A stretch of DNA of 41,356 nucleotides from an uncultured Clostridia bacterium (GCA_946629525.1 CAMOXU010000009.1:1-41356); one strand, 5' to 3'. Positions 22,953-31,527 are shown, numbered from the stretch's first letter. Numbers and translations: made by a program. Notes: a model not told the origin generated them from the letters alone.

Positions 22953-24785
22953 GTGGACATATTTTATAAGGTCGTCGCCCTCCTCGGAGGTCTTTCCATG
23001 TTCCTGTATGGAATGCGTCTCATGGGGGACGGGCTGAAGCAGTCGTCGGGAAGCGCCATGAAAGCGGCTCTTGCCAAGGTCACGAACAGACCGGCCATCG
23101 GATTTATATTCGGTATGCTCGTCACCTGCATGATCCAGAGCTCTACCGCCACGATAGTTCTTACGGTCGGCCTTGTCGGTGCAGGGTTCCTGACCTTTTA
23201 CCAGTCGATCGGGATCGTGTTCGGCGCAAATGTCGGAACAGCGATCACAGCCCAGATCATCCGTCTCATGGATGTCAGCGCAGGGACGACGAGCATTCTG
23301 TATTTCTTTAAGGCGGACAATCTTGCTCCCATCGCCCTGATCCTCGGGATCATCTGCATCATGTTCCTGAAAGGGGACCGCTTCCACAATGTGGGGACGA
23401 TCCTTGTCGGGTTCGGCATCCTCTTCATGGGCCTGATCTTCATGAGCGACTCGGTAGGTCAGATGAGCGACCAGCTGAGCAGACTGCTCCTGGCCTTCGA
23501 AGATAATTATTTTCTCGGATTCCTCTCGGGCGTATTTGTCACCGGGATCATCCAGAGCTCCTCGGCGGTCATCGGTATCCTGCAGTCCATGGCAAGTACG
23601 GTCGGAGTCCACTTCTGCGGCGTCTTCGCCGTCATCATCGGCGTCAATATCGGAGACTGCCTTACGACCTATCTCGTAAGCCGCATCGGCGCGAAGCCGG
23701 ACCAGATCCGGACGGTCACGGTCCACGTGATCTACAATATCTTCGCAGCGGCGCTGATCATCCTGTGTGTCTCCATCGGGAGAATGACAGGTCTCATCAG
23801 CGATGAATTCTGGAATTCCACTCTCCACTCCGGCGGGGTCGCCAACGTGCACGGAGTTTTCCGTCTGGTCCCGGCGGTCGTTCTGCTGCCGCTCACCGGA
23901 GTATTCGCGAAGATCGCGGAGAAGATCGTCCGGGATGAGCCGGCGAACGATCAGGAAGCTGATCTCGAGAACAATCTGAGAGAGCTGGATACGCGTCTCT
24001 TCTCGAACCCGGTGCTGGCGATGAGCCAGTCCAAGCACCTTATTCTGCACATGGCGGACGTCGCGACACACAATTTCGAGGCGTCGATCGAGCAGGTCAA
24101 AAGATATGATGAGGCCCGGGATAAGAGGATCATGGAGCGGGAGAGCCAGCTCGACCGGATGGCGGACGCGTCGAATCAATATCTGGTCGATATGTCCGCG
24201 TACATCGTTCAGGAATCCGACGCCCGGAGACAGGGCCTGCAGATCAAGGCCCTCACGTGCTACGAACGGATCGGGGATCATGCGGTCAATATCTCGAAGG
24301 ATATGAAGAACCTCGCGAAGAATAACGGGGTATTCTCCGAGGAGGCCCGAAAGGATCTGGATATCGCCTTTATTGCGGTCAGGGAGATCCTGGCGCTCAC
24401 CTACCGGGCTTTCGAAGGCAGGGACGAGAAGCTCGCCCGCGAGGTCGAACCCCGGGAGGAAGTGATCGACGAGCTGATCGAGACGCTGAAGAGATACCAC
24501 ATAAAGCGCATGACCAAAGGGGTGTGCGACCTCTACAGCGGCATTCAGTTCGAGAATATCCTGTCCAATCTTGAGAGGATCTCGGATCTGTGCTCGGACC
24601 TTGCCATCACCATACTCGGCAGTCTGGATCTTTCGATCTCCGGCGCGGAGCACGATTATATCCACATGCTGCATCACTCGGATGATTTTCTGTATCAGAA
24701 GAATCTCGAAGAGAATTACGCCAGATATTTCGATATGCTGAAGGAAAGCAGAAAGGCTTTTGACAGCCCGACGGCGGAGGGATGA
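22953..24785 (+). CDS. Na+/phosphate cotransporter with C-terminal PhoU domain
   Basis: A 610-aa membrane protein starting at GTG 22953, with AAAGGAG 9 nt upstream. It is of the NptA/PNaS family: residues ~5-325 contain about eight helices and the duplicated signature MIQSSTATIVLTVG (~53) and IIQSSSAVIGILQSMA (~200), each with the QSS motif that forms the sodium and phosphate site. FGANVGTAITAQIIRLMD and IGVNIGDCLTTYLVS are the matching repeats. Residues ~350-600 are a PhoU-like helical domain (CYERIGDHAVNISKDMKNLA, ERISDLCSDLAITILGS), frequently fused to this transporter and thought to sense or regulate phosphate. The length is normal for the fused form. It is monocistronic by its own promoter and the long gap that follows. 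Confidence 0.95.
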   Translation: MDIFYKVVALLGGLSMFLYGMRLMGDGLKQSSGSAMKAALAKVTNRPAIGFIFGMLVTCMIQSSTATIVLTVGLVGAGFLTFYQSIGIVFGANVGTAITAQIIRLMDVSAGTTSILYFFKADNLAPIALILGIICIMFLKGDRFHNVGTILVGFGILFMGLIFMSDSVGQMSDQLSRLLLAFEDNYFLGFLSGVFVTGIIQSSSAVIGILQSMASTVGVHFCGVFAVIIGVNIGDCLTTYLVSRIGAKPDQIRTVTVHVIYNIFAAALIILCVSIGRMTGLISDEFWNSTLHSGGVANVHGVFRLVPAVVLLPLTGVFAKIAEKIVRDEPANDQEADLENNLRELDTRLFSNPVLAMSQSKHLILHMADVATHNFEASIEQVKRYDEARDKRIMERESQLDRMADASNQYLVDMSAYIVQESDARRQGLQIKALTCYERIGDHAVNISKDMKNLAKNNGVFSEEARKDLDIAFIAVREILALTYRAFEGRDEKLAREVEPREEVIDELIETLKRYHIKRMTKGVCDLYSGIQFENILSNLERISDLCSDLAITILGSLDLSISGAEHDYIHMLHHSDDFLYQKNLEENYARYFDMLKESRKAFDSPTAEG

Positions 24786-25288
24786 CAGAGAGGCAATTGC
24801 GAAAATCTGTGCCTCATACAATTCCTTTTCGCAGGAGAGTTTCGCCGGGGCGCCGGTAAAGAACATAAACACAGGAGCTTCGGCGGAGCCGGAGTGAAGA
24901 ACATGAAAAAGGAGGATCCTCCGGAAAATGCAGTGAGCAGGCTGGATTTTTCGGAGGATTTTTCTTCAGATCCCTCCGCGTCCGTGCCGGAAGACCGGGG
25001 TGACACCGGAATGGCGGCTATTTCACATGCCTTTATGGCAGGCTGCAAGAGCCCGCAGGCTGAAAAAGGAATATTTAGTGATGAACTTAATTGATTTCGT
25101 GTTATACTAATACAATGTATGCGAAAAAATGTCCGGCGGAAAAAGCTGTGCGGCACAGTGCGGAAGCACTCCCGAGCCCGGCTCTTCCGGCGGCGGGCAG
25201 GGATACTGACACTTTCGTCATACGGCTGTCCATGCATATTGAGGACATTCAAACAAAACGGCACAGTTTAGAATCATCAGGAAATCGA
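24786..25288. other. 503-nt intergenic region: hairpins and promoter
   Basis: A hairpin GAGGCA / TGCCTC (24790-24815) follows the transporter but has no T-tract. A second stem CTTCGGC / GCCGGAG lies around 24872-24888. A 66-codon frame at 24894-25094 lacks a ribosome-binding site and is probably not a gene. An extended -10 (TGTTATACT, 25106-25114) lies before the SGNH gene, giving a leader of about 170 nt. Confidence 0.5.
25106..25114 (+). promoter_or_regulatory. Extended -10 promoter of the O-acetylation cassette
   Basis: TGTTATACT, an extended -10 in a local AT-rich stretch of otherwise GC-rich DNA. No good -35 is seen. It is placed to drive 25289-30325 as one operon. Confidence 0.55.
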
Positions 25289-27148
25289 ATGGCTGCGAAG
25301 AGAACCAGGAGAAAAACTGTAAATAAGGGAACAGAAAACCCGGCAAAGAGACCGGACCGGACCAAAGAGCGCCCGCCCCGCAGGGAAGATCCCGGGCGGG
25401 AAGCTGCCGCAAGACGCATTTATGCAGACGAGGAGTCGATTCTGAAAGCGGATGCGGCAGATGAAGGGATGCACGGAATACGGAAAAAACCGGCTGCACA
25501 CAAGGAGGACGGCGCGAAGCGCCCGAAGTCGAGACCGGCATCTGTCTCCCGGACAAAAGGAAGCGCAAAGAATCCGAAATCGGAGAAGGCGGGAGCGGGC
25601 CGTGCGGAGGGAGCGAATGCAAAGGACCGCAAAGCGGGAAAAGCCGTGCCCGGCCGTGCGGAGGGCGTGAGTGCGAAGGACCGCAAAGGCGGAAAAGCTG
25701 CGCCCGCCCGCGATGAGGAGATAAACGAAAGGACTCGCAGAAACGGAAAGTCCGGTATGTCGCGGGCATCCGGAGAAAGCAGAGAATCCGAAAAGACGAA
25801 AAGACAGCTGGAGGAATCCGCAAAAACGAAAAACAGGCGGGACACAGCTGCAGAGAACACAAAAGCGAAAACAAAGCGGGATATGGCTGCGGAGACCGCA
25901 AAGTCGAGAGCGAAGCGTGACGTGACAGCGGAGACCGCAAAGTCGAGAGCGAAGCGTGAAGCGGCAGCTGAGACCGCGAAGCAGAAAGCGAAGCGTGACG
26001 CGTCTGCGGAGACCGCAAAGTCGAGAGCGAAGCGTGACAAGGCTGCGGAGAACGCAAAAGCGAAAGCAAAGCGGAACGCGGCAGCGGAGAGCCCCAAAGC
26101 GAAAGCAAGGCGAAACGCACCGGCGGAGGCCGCAAGGCCGAAAGGCACCCGTCCGGCAGCGGGTGTAATGAAAGCCCCTGCAAGGCGGGACAGAGGCCCG
26201 GCAGCGGCAGAGAATCCGCCGATCAGTTTTTCGGCTGAAGCGATGGTCCGGGAGCTTCGCCAGGCGGTGCATTTTGATAAGAAAGTATTCGCCGGCGCAT
26301 TCTGCGCGATCGTGATCCTTTCCATCCTCCTTATCAACATCACAGAACTCGGGGGAATCACCCGCCAGCCGCTCACAGATGTCTCGGCGGGCCACAACGC
26401 GCTCGCAAATCAGATGATGAAGGATCTTACCGTCCAGACGCAGTCGATCACGGACATCGAGGACGCGGAGCGGGCGGCGGAGGAAGAGGCAATGCGGGCT
26501 CAGATGGATGCGGAAGCGTATGAAGCCCAGCTGGCTGCGGAACAGGCGGCCTACGACGCGGCGCACGGAGATGAAAGTGACCTCTTCACTACGATGGAGG
26601 TCCGGGATCCGGACGAGCTGCGGAGCACACTGGTGGAGAACAATGCCTACGCGATCGGGGATTCCATGATCGAAGGCATGAACGACGGACAGTATGTGAA
26701 CACCGAGAATCTGATCTTCAGAAGGGGATGCGGGACATACGACTCTTATGACCTTTTTGAACGGGCGGTCAATCTGCAGGCTTCCATCGTATGGGTGCAG
26801 CTGGGTCTCAATGACATGGACATGTTCCACGGGGATGTGGAGCAGTTCAGGAATAATTACAGAGAGCTCATCCTGTATCTTCAGGAGAACCTGCCGGACT
26901 GCAGGATCTTTCTGTGCAATATCAATCCGATCTCGGAGGACGCATGCAGAAGGCACCCGCAGTATGAGTATGCGGACGTGTATAACCAGGTGATCATGGA
27001 GCTTTGTGAGGAACTGGGCGTGACCTTTGTGGACAACACGACGCTCGTCCTGGGACATCCGGAGCTCTGGGACACTGACGGAATTCATCCGGTACAGGAC
27101 GTCTATCTGTGGATGCTCTCACATATGTGCTATGAGGCAGGGATCTGA
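25289..27148 (+). CDS. Membrane-anchored SGNH/GDSL hydrolase with long basic repeat N terminus
   Basis: About 619 aa. The open frame begins at 25091, upstream of the predicted transcription start, so an internal ATG must be used; 25289 (AGGAAATCG before it) is my choice, and 25115 or 25232 are possible. Residues ~1-325 are highly basic and repetitive (ETAKSRAKRDVTA units). A single transmembrane helix follows (AFCAIVILSILLINI, ~337-351). The exported part begins with a short coiled coil (AERAAEEEAMRAQMDAEAYE) and continues as an SGNH hydrolase: catalytic-Ser block AIGDSMIEGM (~452), WVQLGLNDMD with the Asn block, and DGIHPVQD with the Asp-His pair. Next to DUF4358, MBOAT and DHHW genes, it probably transfers or removes O-acetyl groups on a surface polymer. 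The basic region should lie in the cytoplasm, perhaps binding nucleic acid or anionic lipid. Confidence 0.78.
   Translation: MAAKRTRRKTVNKGTENPAKRPDRTKERPPRREDPGREAAARRIYADEESILKADAADEGMHGIRKKPAAHKEDGAKRPKSRPASVSRTKGSAKNPKSEKAGAGRAEGANAKDRKAGKAVPGRAEGVSAKDRKGGKAAPARDEEINERTRRNGKSGMSRASGESRESEKTKRQLEESAKTKNRRDTAAENTKAKTKRDMAAETAKSRAKRDVTAETAKSRAKREAAAETAKQKAKRDASAETAKSRAKRDKAAENAKAKAKRNAAAESPKAKARRNAPAEAARPKGTRPAAGVMKAPARRDRGPAAAENPPISFSAEAMVRELRQAVHFDKKVFAGAFCAIVILSILLINITELGGITRQPLTDVSAGHNALANQMMKDLTVQTQSITDIEDAERAAEEEAMRAQMDAEAYEAQLAAEQAAYDAAHGDESDLFTTMEVRDPDELRSTLVENNAYAIGDSMIEGMNDGQYVNTENLIFRRGCGTYDSYDLFERAVNLQASIVWVQLGLNDMDMFHGDVEQFRNNYRELILYLQENLPDCRIFLCNINPISEDACRRHPQYEYADVYNQVIMELCEELGVTFVDNTTLVLGHPELWDTDGIHPVQDVYLWMLSHMCYEAGI
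25814..26125 (+). repeat. 39-bp coding tandem repeat (13-aa ETAKSRAKRDVTA-type units)
   Basis: Units start at 25814, 25853, 25892, 25931, 25970, 26009, 26048 and 26087, an exact 39-bp period. The DNA is highly conserved among the central units (GAGACCGCAAAGTCGAGAGC, then GAAGCGTGA), pointing to recent amplification. It encodes alternating Glu/Ala/Lys and Arg/Asp positions. Confidence 0.9.
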
Positions 27149-27150
27149 TC

Positions 27151-27627
27151 ATGAATAAATCAAGAATAATGGCGATTCTCAGCGGCCTCGGACTTGCCGT
27201 CTTCATGGCGGTCCTGATCTGGTCCCAATACTACCGGGACGTTCCCGCGGAGCAGATCGCCGCAGTGCTCGCGGAGCAGCCGGGAATCTCTGAGATGAGA
27301 GCGGAAGATGCGTCCGGCCTTCGCAGATATTATTCCATCGACAGCGGGGAGACGGAGGGCTTTGTGTTCTTCCGGTCCAATTCGATCATGTCGGCCGACG
27401 AGCTTCTGGTCGTCCGGGCGAGGAACCATGAGGAGGCGCTTGTCTGTCTGGAAAATGCAGAGAAACGTCTCGGAGAACTCTCGGAAAACTTTGAGAACTA
27501 CGGGGCGGAGGAAATGACGAAAATTGAGAGCGCAGTCTGTGAAGTCAGGGGAAAGTATCTGATCTTCGCCGTTTCAGACAGCGCGTCGAACTGGGAGAAG
27601 GCTGTACTGGGGGAAATTAAAAAGTGA
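27151..27627 (+). CDS. DUF4358-like exported protein of the O-acetylation cassette
   Basis: A 158-aa protein whose ATG lies 2 nt after the stop of the SGNH gene and whose stop overlaps the GTG of the MBOAT gene, so all three are translationally linked. Residues 7-27 are a single N-terminal signal/anchor helix (MAILSGLGLAVFMAVLIW). The remainder is a small alpha/beta domain (GLRRYYSIDSGETEGFVFFR, SADELLVVRARNHEEALVCL, VRGKYLIFAVSDSASNW). This looks like DUF4358, a family commonly found beside MBOAT/SGNH/DHHW acyltransferase genes in Clostridia. Its function is unknown; the linkage implies it helps the export or assembly of the acetylation complex. Confidence 0.75.
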   Translation: MNKSRIMAILSGLGLAVFMAVLIWSQYYRDVPAEQIAAVLAEQPGISEMRAEDASGLRRYYSIDSGETEGFVFFRSNSIMSADELLVVRARNHEEALVCLENAEKRLGELSENFENYGAEEMTKIESAVCEVRGKYLIFAVSDSASNWEKAVLGEIKK

Positions 27628-29021
27628 CTTTTTCATCGCTGATCTTTATACTTGCTTTTTTGCCCGCAGCCCTTCTTCTTTACGGACTTGTAAAGCCGGC
27701 GCGGGCCCGGGCGGTCATTATGATCGCCGCCTCGCTCGTCTTCTATGCCTGGGGCAATCCGGTCTATGTGATCCTGCTCATCCTGTCGGTGATCTTTAAC
27801 TATTATATAGGATGCGATCCGGACCTGACAGACCGGGGCAGCCTTACCGGGAAGCGGATCTTTGTCTGCGCGGTCATCGTGAATCTCCTGATCCTCGGGT
27901 TCTTTAAATATTACGGATTTCTGGTCTCGACGGTCAACGCGCTTTTTAAGACGAATTTTACGGCGATCAGCCTGCCGCTGCCGCTCGGCCTTTCCTTTTT
28001 TACATTCAAGGCGATCGCATGGATCGCGGATGCCCGTTCCGGGAAGATCAACCCCCGATGCGGATTTCTCTTTTTCGCCGCGTCGATCATGATGTTCCCG
28101 ACGATCTCCATGGGACCGATCGACCGGATGCAGGATATTGTCCCGCAGATGAGGCGGCCGGCCTTCTCTCTTTCCAATATCGAGGAGGGTCTGGTCCTCT
28201 TTCTCGTCGGACTCATGAAGAAAGTCCTGCTGGCGGACAATATTGCGGAGCTCTACAATTCGTTCCGGGCGCTGCCTGCGGGGCAGGTGTCCGTGCTCAT
28301 GGCCTGGCTCGGGATGGCTGCATTTGCCTTCCAGCTTTATTTTGATTTTTCCGGATACTCCGATATGGCGAAGGGCATCGCGCTCATGTTCGGGATCCGG
28401 GCAGGGGATAACTTTGACCATCCCTATACGGCGGTCTCCGTCACGGATTTCTGGAGAAAATGGCATATCTCTCTGTCGAGATGGTTCCGCGACTATGTTT
28501 ACATCCCTCTCGGGGGAAACAGAGTCACGGTCGGCCGGCACGTTCGCAATATCCTCGTCGTCTGGGCGCTTACTGGCCTCTGGCACGGGGCGGCCTGGAC
28601 GTATGTGGCATGGGGAGTCTACTATGGACTCGTACTTCTCCTGGAGAAGTATTTTCTCATTAAGATCCTTGAGAAGCTTCCGAAGCCGCTTCGGATCCTT
28701 TATACGATGTTCATCGTTCTGATCGGCTGGGTCTTCTTCTCAAGCAAAAGCTTCGCGGAGGCGTCGACGACGCTTCTCATGATGATCGGCGGGGGGAGCC
28801 ATGACATTTCGGACGGCACGGCGCTCTATTATCTTCGGACGAATCTTCTGCTGCTTGTATTCTGTGTTCTCGGATCAACGTCATGGCCGTATCGTTTTTA
28901 TATGTGGACACAGAAGAGATATCCGGTCATTGCGGCATGCTGTACGGTACTTCTCACGCTCCTTACCGTCGCGTTCATGGTCTACAGCACGTATCAGCCG
29001 TTCATGTATGCAGCATTCTGA
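27624..29021 (+). CDS. MBOAT-family O-acyltransferase (AlgI/DltB-like)
   Basis: A 465-aa polytopic membrane protein starting at a GTG that overlaps the previous stop (GTGA), with GGGGGAAA upstream. Family features: FYAWGNPVYVILLILSVIFN (~39-58), GFFKYYGFLVSTVNALF, LPLGLSFFTFKAIAWIADA (~111-129), FDFSGYSDMAKGIALMFGI (~236-254), VSVTDFWRKWHISLSRWFRD (~271-290) with the conserved Trp/His region, and the catalytic-His helix LWHGAAWTYVAWGVYYG (~317-333). AlgI/PatA/DltB relatives move acyl groups from a cytoplasmic donor across the membrane to an extracellular partner. The partners are likely the DHHW and SGNH proteins of this operon. Length is typical. Confidence 0.95.
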   Translation: MTFSSLIFILAFLPAALLLYGLVKPARARAVIMIAASLVFYAWGNPVYVILLILSVIFNYYIGCDPDLTDRGSLTGKRIFVCAVIVNLLILGFFKYYGFLVSTVNALFKTNFTAISLPLPLGLSFFTFKAIAWIADARSGKINPRCGFLFFAASIMMFPTISMGPIDRMQDIVPQMRRPAFSLSNIEEGLVLFLVGLMKKVLLADNIAELYNSFRALPAGQVSVLMAWLGMAAFAFQLYFDFSGYSDMAKGIALMFGIRAGDNFDHPYTAVSVTDFWRKWHISLSRWFRDYVYIPLGGNRVTVGRHVRNILVVWALTGLWHGAAWTYVAWGVYYGLVLLLEKYFLIKILEKLPKPLRILYTMFIVLIGWVFFSSKSFAEASTTLLMMIGGGSHDISDGTALYYLRTNLLLLVFCVLGSTSWPYRFYMWTQKRYPVIAACCTVLLTLLTVAFMVYSTYQPFMYAAF

Positions 29022-29128
29022 GATGCGTGCCCGGCTGACGGCATTTGTTTTGAGCCCGGCGGACCGGCACTTTGTGCTGCCTGCCCGGCTGACTGTTTTG
29101 GTACATTCGGACTTTTGGGAGAGGACAG

Positions 29129-30325
29129 ATGAAGGAAAATATGAAAAGGCGGACGGACCCCGTGCAGACAGAGCAGAAAAAGGTCCGCATTTTCCGACAT
29201 ATCATTCTGGGATCCGTCATTCTTTTTACAGCGCTCATGCTTTTTCTTTTTATCAGGCTTCCGGACGGGAAATTTTCGGAGACGGAGAACCGGCCGCTTG
29301 CAGGTGCACCTGCCTTTGAATCGGATGATATCCGGACAGGCCGCTTCATGAAGAGCGCCGAGAGCTGGGCTGCGGATCAGTTCCCCGGACGGACCGGCTG
29401 GATCAGGCTGCGGACCATGGCAGCCCGGATCAGCGGGCAGAACAGGATCGGCGGAGTGTATATCTGCGACGACGGATACCTTATGGAGGAGGCGGTGCAG
29501 CCGGATGAGGAGTTCGTGTCACGGCTCGTTCAGAATTTGACGGCTTTCCGCGCGAATCATCAGGATATGAATTTCTATATGATGATCGTGCCGACTGCCG
29601 TGACGGTGCTTCGGGATAAGCTCCCGGAAAATGCTCCGGCAGGCGACCAGAACGCGCTCATCAGGGAGTTTGCCTCCACGATGCAGCTGGTCGGCTATAC
29701 GCCGATCGACGTCGGGGACGTGCTCGCCGCGAAGGAAAATGAATACATCTACTACCGGACGGATCATCACTGGACTACTTACGGCGCTTACAATGCTTTC
29801 CGCACTGCAGCCAGGATCATGGGGCTCGACCCGGATGCCGTGACCTACGACGCTCGCCCGGTCACGGCCGACTTTAACGGAACACTCTCCGCAAAGAGCG
29901 GCACATTCGCGGATGAGAAGGATATTATCTCGGTATGGTTTCCGCTGGACGACACGCTTCCCGCGGCGAACTATGTCGTCGAGTATGTGGATCAGCAGAG
30001 GAAGACCACCACTTTCTACGACGAGACATATCTCACGCAGAAGGATAAGTACAGCGTCTTTTTCGGCGGCAACCATGCTCTGGTCCGCATCAAGGCTCCG
30101 ACTGCGGAGGACAGAAGGCTCCTGGTCCTGAAGGACAGCTACGCGAACTGCTTCCTGCCATTCCTGGCTCAGTATTATCGGCAGATCGATGTGGTCGATC
30201 CGCGGTACTTTACGGATGACCTGGAGACGCTCATCGCGACGGACGGGATCGATGAGGTGCTGTTCCTCTATAACGCGAATACATTTTTCAGCGACTCGTC
30301 GCTGGCGGGGCTTCTCACACAGTAA
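29129..30325 (+). CDS. DHHW (AlgJ/AlgX-like) surface acetyltransferase
   Basis: A 398-aa protein; ATG 29129 follows GGGAGAGGACAG, and an in-frame ATG at 29141 with AAGGAAAA is nearly as good. Residues ~24-46 are a single signal/anchor helix (IILGSVILFTALMLFLFI), so the domain is extracellular. The SGNH-like fold of AlgJ/AlgX is indicated by the FMKSAESWAADQFPGRTGW start, the DHHW catalytic block YYRTDHHWTTYGAY (~207-220) and the Ser block LVLKDSYANCFLPFLAQYY (~332-350). It is expected to accept acetyl from the MBOAT protein and place it on an exported polysaccharide. It lies 107 nt after the MBOAT gene; the spacer contains a short direct repeat (TGCCCGGCTGAC) but no terminator. Confidence 0.9.
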   Translation: MKENMKRRTDPVQTEQKKVRIFRHIILGSVILFTALMLFLFIRLPDGKFSETENRPLAGAPAFESDDIRTGRFMKSAESWAADQFPGRTGWIRLRTMAARISGQNRIGGVYICDDGYLMEEAVQPDEEFVSRLVQNLTAFRANHQDMNFYMMIVPTAVTVLRDKLPENAPAGDQNALIREFASTMQLVGYTPIDVGDVLAAKENEYIYYRTDHHWTTYGAYNAFRTAARIMGLDPDAVTYDARPVTADFNGTLSAKSGTFADEKDIISVWFPLDDTLPAANYVVEYVDQQRKTTTFYDETYLTQKDKYSVFFGGNHALVRIKAPTAEDRRLLVLKDSYANCFLPFLAQYYRQIDVVDPRYFTDDLETLIATDGIDEVLFLYNANTFFSDSSLAGLLTQ

Positions 30326-30370
30326 GACGAACACAGGCAGCTGCGGAGCTGTGTACGGAACGGGGATTTT

Positions 30371-30418
30371 TTGAATGTTCACACGATCCTGATGGAGTGC
30401 GGCGTTTCGCAATCGTCT
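30371..30418 (+). repeat. Interspersed repeat family 1, copy 4 (5' leader)
   Basis: TTGAATGTTCACACGATCCT to GCGTTTCGCAATCGTCT, 48 nt, 39 of 48 identical to 13-60. It ends 28 nt before the ATG at 30447. Confidence 0.7.
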
Positions 30419-30446
30419 GCAAAAAACATAGTTAACGGAGGGGGTT

Positions 30447-30932
30447 ATGTACGAGAAAGGATATCGAAATGTGGAATATTCGCGGACCGAAGTCAGCCGC
30501 TGCCTTCGTTACCCGGATATCAACGGGCAGGGCCGGCTCTTTGGCGGCCGTCTTCTGGCCTGGATCGACGAGATCGCCGCGATTGCCGCGACCCGGCACG
30601 CCGGGGTCAATGTCACGACAGCGGCCATCGAGCATCTGGAGTTCAAACGCGGAGCCTACTTAAATGATGTGCTCGTTCTGATCGCCAATGTGACCCACGT
30701 CGGACGGACTTCGATCGAGGTCCGGGTGGATACCTATATCGAAAATCAGGAGACGGGATACCGCTATGCCATCAACCGCGCGTTCCTGACGGAAGTCTGT
30801 ATCGATGAGAACGGGAAACCGACACCCGTCCCGTACGGCCTTACGCTCGAGACGGAGGCGGAGAAGGCAAGATGGGCGGGAGCCGAGAAGAGGATCGAGA
30901 GCAGGAAGAAGGCCGCCCGGGAAGGATACTGA
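30447..30932 (+). CDS. Hotdog-fold acyl-CoA thioesterase
   Basis: A 161-aa cytoplasmic protein; the ATG follows ACGGAGGGGG. It has the single hotdog domain of the YciA/ACOT group: YPDINGQGRLFGGRLLAWID (~23-42), where the Asn-Gly...GG..LL.W.D pattern forms the central helix and CoA site, then EHLEFKRGAYLNDVLVLIAN (~62-81) and THVGRTSIEVRVDTYIEN. These enzymes hydrolyse short to medium acyl-CoA; the preferred chain cannot be deduced. The C terminus is a short basic helix. It is preceded by a family 1 repeat and followed by its own terminator, so it is probably monocistronic. Confidence 0.92.
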   Translation: MYEKGYRNVEYSRTEVSRCLRYPDINGQGRLFGGRLLAWIDEIAAIAATRHAGVNVTTAAIEHLEFKRGAYLNDVLVLIANVTHVGRTSIEVRVDTYIENQETGYRYAINRAFLTEVCIDENGKPTPVPYGLTLETEAEKARWAGAEKRIESRKKAAREGY

Positions 30933-30995
30933 GAAACAAAAAAATTTAAAAAAGGCCCGAAAAAAACTGGCCCTCCCCACGGAACGCTCGTATAT

Positions 30996-31029
30996 AACTG
31001 TGAACCGGCAAAAAGGTTCACAGTTTTTT
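30996..31029 (+). terminator. Rho-independent terminator after the thioesterase gene
   Basis: AACTGTGAACC pairs with GGTTCACAGTT around GGCAAAAA-type loop bases, then TTTT. The arms are perfect. Confidence 0.92.
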
Positions 31030-31064
31030 CTTATTTCAAACATATTTTATTAGCAATCAGAAGA

Positions 31065-31070
31065 TATACT
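31065..31070 (+). promoter_or_regulatory. -10 element of the mini-GT2 gene
   Basis: TATACT in a clearly AT-rich stretch 31 nt upstream of the ATG at 31102; no good -35 at 17 nt (ATATTT). Confidence 0.45.
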
Positions 31071-31101
31071 TCTTGCAAATAAATCAAAAAGGAGGCTGAC
31101 T

Positions 31102-31527
31102 ATGGATTCTGTTATTATTATTCCGACACACAACCCGGGAAGAGAGCTTGTAAGCTATGTAGAAGAGCTGATCAGCGCATGCGTTCCTCATGTCATTGTC
31201 GTAAATGACGGAAGCGATGCGGAATATAGTCAGATCTTCGAAGAACTTTCGATGCTGCCGGGCGTAACCCTTCTTGTGCAGGCAGAAAATGACCGCGAGA
31301 GCGCGATGGCGCTTGCCGTCGATTATTATGAATCACACCTGCTTCCGCTCGGCGTAACGGGTGTCCGCACGGTGATCTTTGAGAATGAAGAGCAGGCAGA
31401 GCGCGTGCTTATTGCTGCGGAGGAGAACAGTACGTTCACAAAGACCGCAGAGAATTCGAATATTGTAAAGAGAATGATTGACAGGATCCTGCTTGCGATC
31501 CGGCCGGTCCGGATCGCCTCCTCATAA
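31102..31527 (+). CDS. Miniature glycosyltransferase-2-like protein (N-terminal GT-A half only)
   Basis: A 141-aa protein with AAAAGGAGG before its ATG. The start is a textbook GT2 Rossmann beginning: SVIIIPTHNPGRELVSYVEE (3-22), then VIVVNDGSD (31-39) with the conserved Asp of the nucleotide-sugar site. The usual next signature (N-x-GKG-x-AL) is replaced by AENDRESAMALAVDYYESHL, and the acceptor-side half of the fold is missing; the C terminus is a short helix (NIVKRMIDRILLAIRPVRI). The total is roughly half a normal GT2 catalytic domain. With a good promoter, ribosome-binding site and terminator, it looks like an expressed small protein rather than a decaying gene, and it may bind rather than transfer a nucleotide sugar. 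Local base composition is more AT-rich than its neighbours. Confidence 0.7.
   Translation: MDSVIIIPTHNPGRELVSYVEELISACVPHVIVVNDGSDAEYSQIFEELSMLPGVTLLVQAENDRESAMALAVDYYESHLLPLGVTGVRTVIFENEEQAERVLIAAEENSTFTKTAENSNIVKRMIDRILLAIRPVRIASS

Noticed and set aside
22830-24872. 680-codon minus-strand frame opposite the Na/Pi cotransporter
   Set aside because: Shadow ORF; the plus strand has QSS signatures and PhoU motifs, and no ribosome-binding site precedes the minus frame.
24894-25094. 66-codon plus-strand ORF between the phosphate transporter and SGNH genes
   Set aside because: No ribosome-binding site, no motif, and it is crossed by hairpins; left as intergenic.
25277-27088. 603-codon minus-strand frame opposite the SGNH gene
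   Set aside because: Produced by the repetitive Lys/Arg-rich coding region and by codon bias; Cys/Arg/Leu low-complexity protein without homology features.
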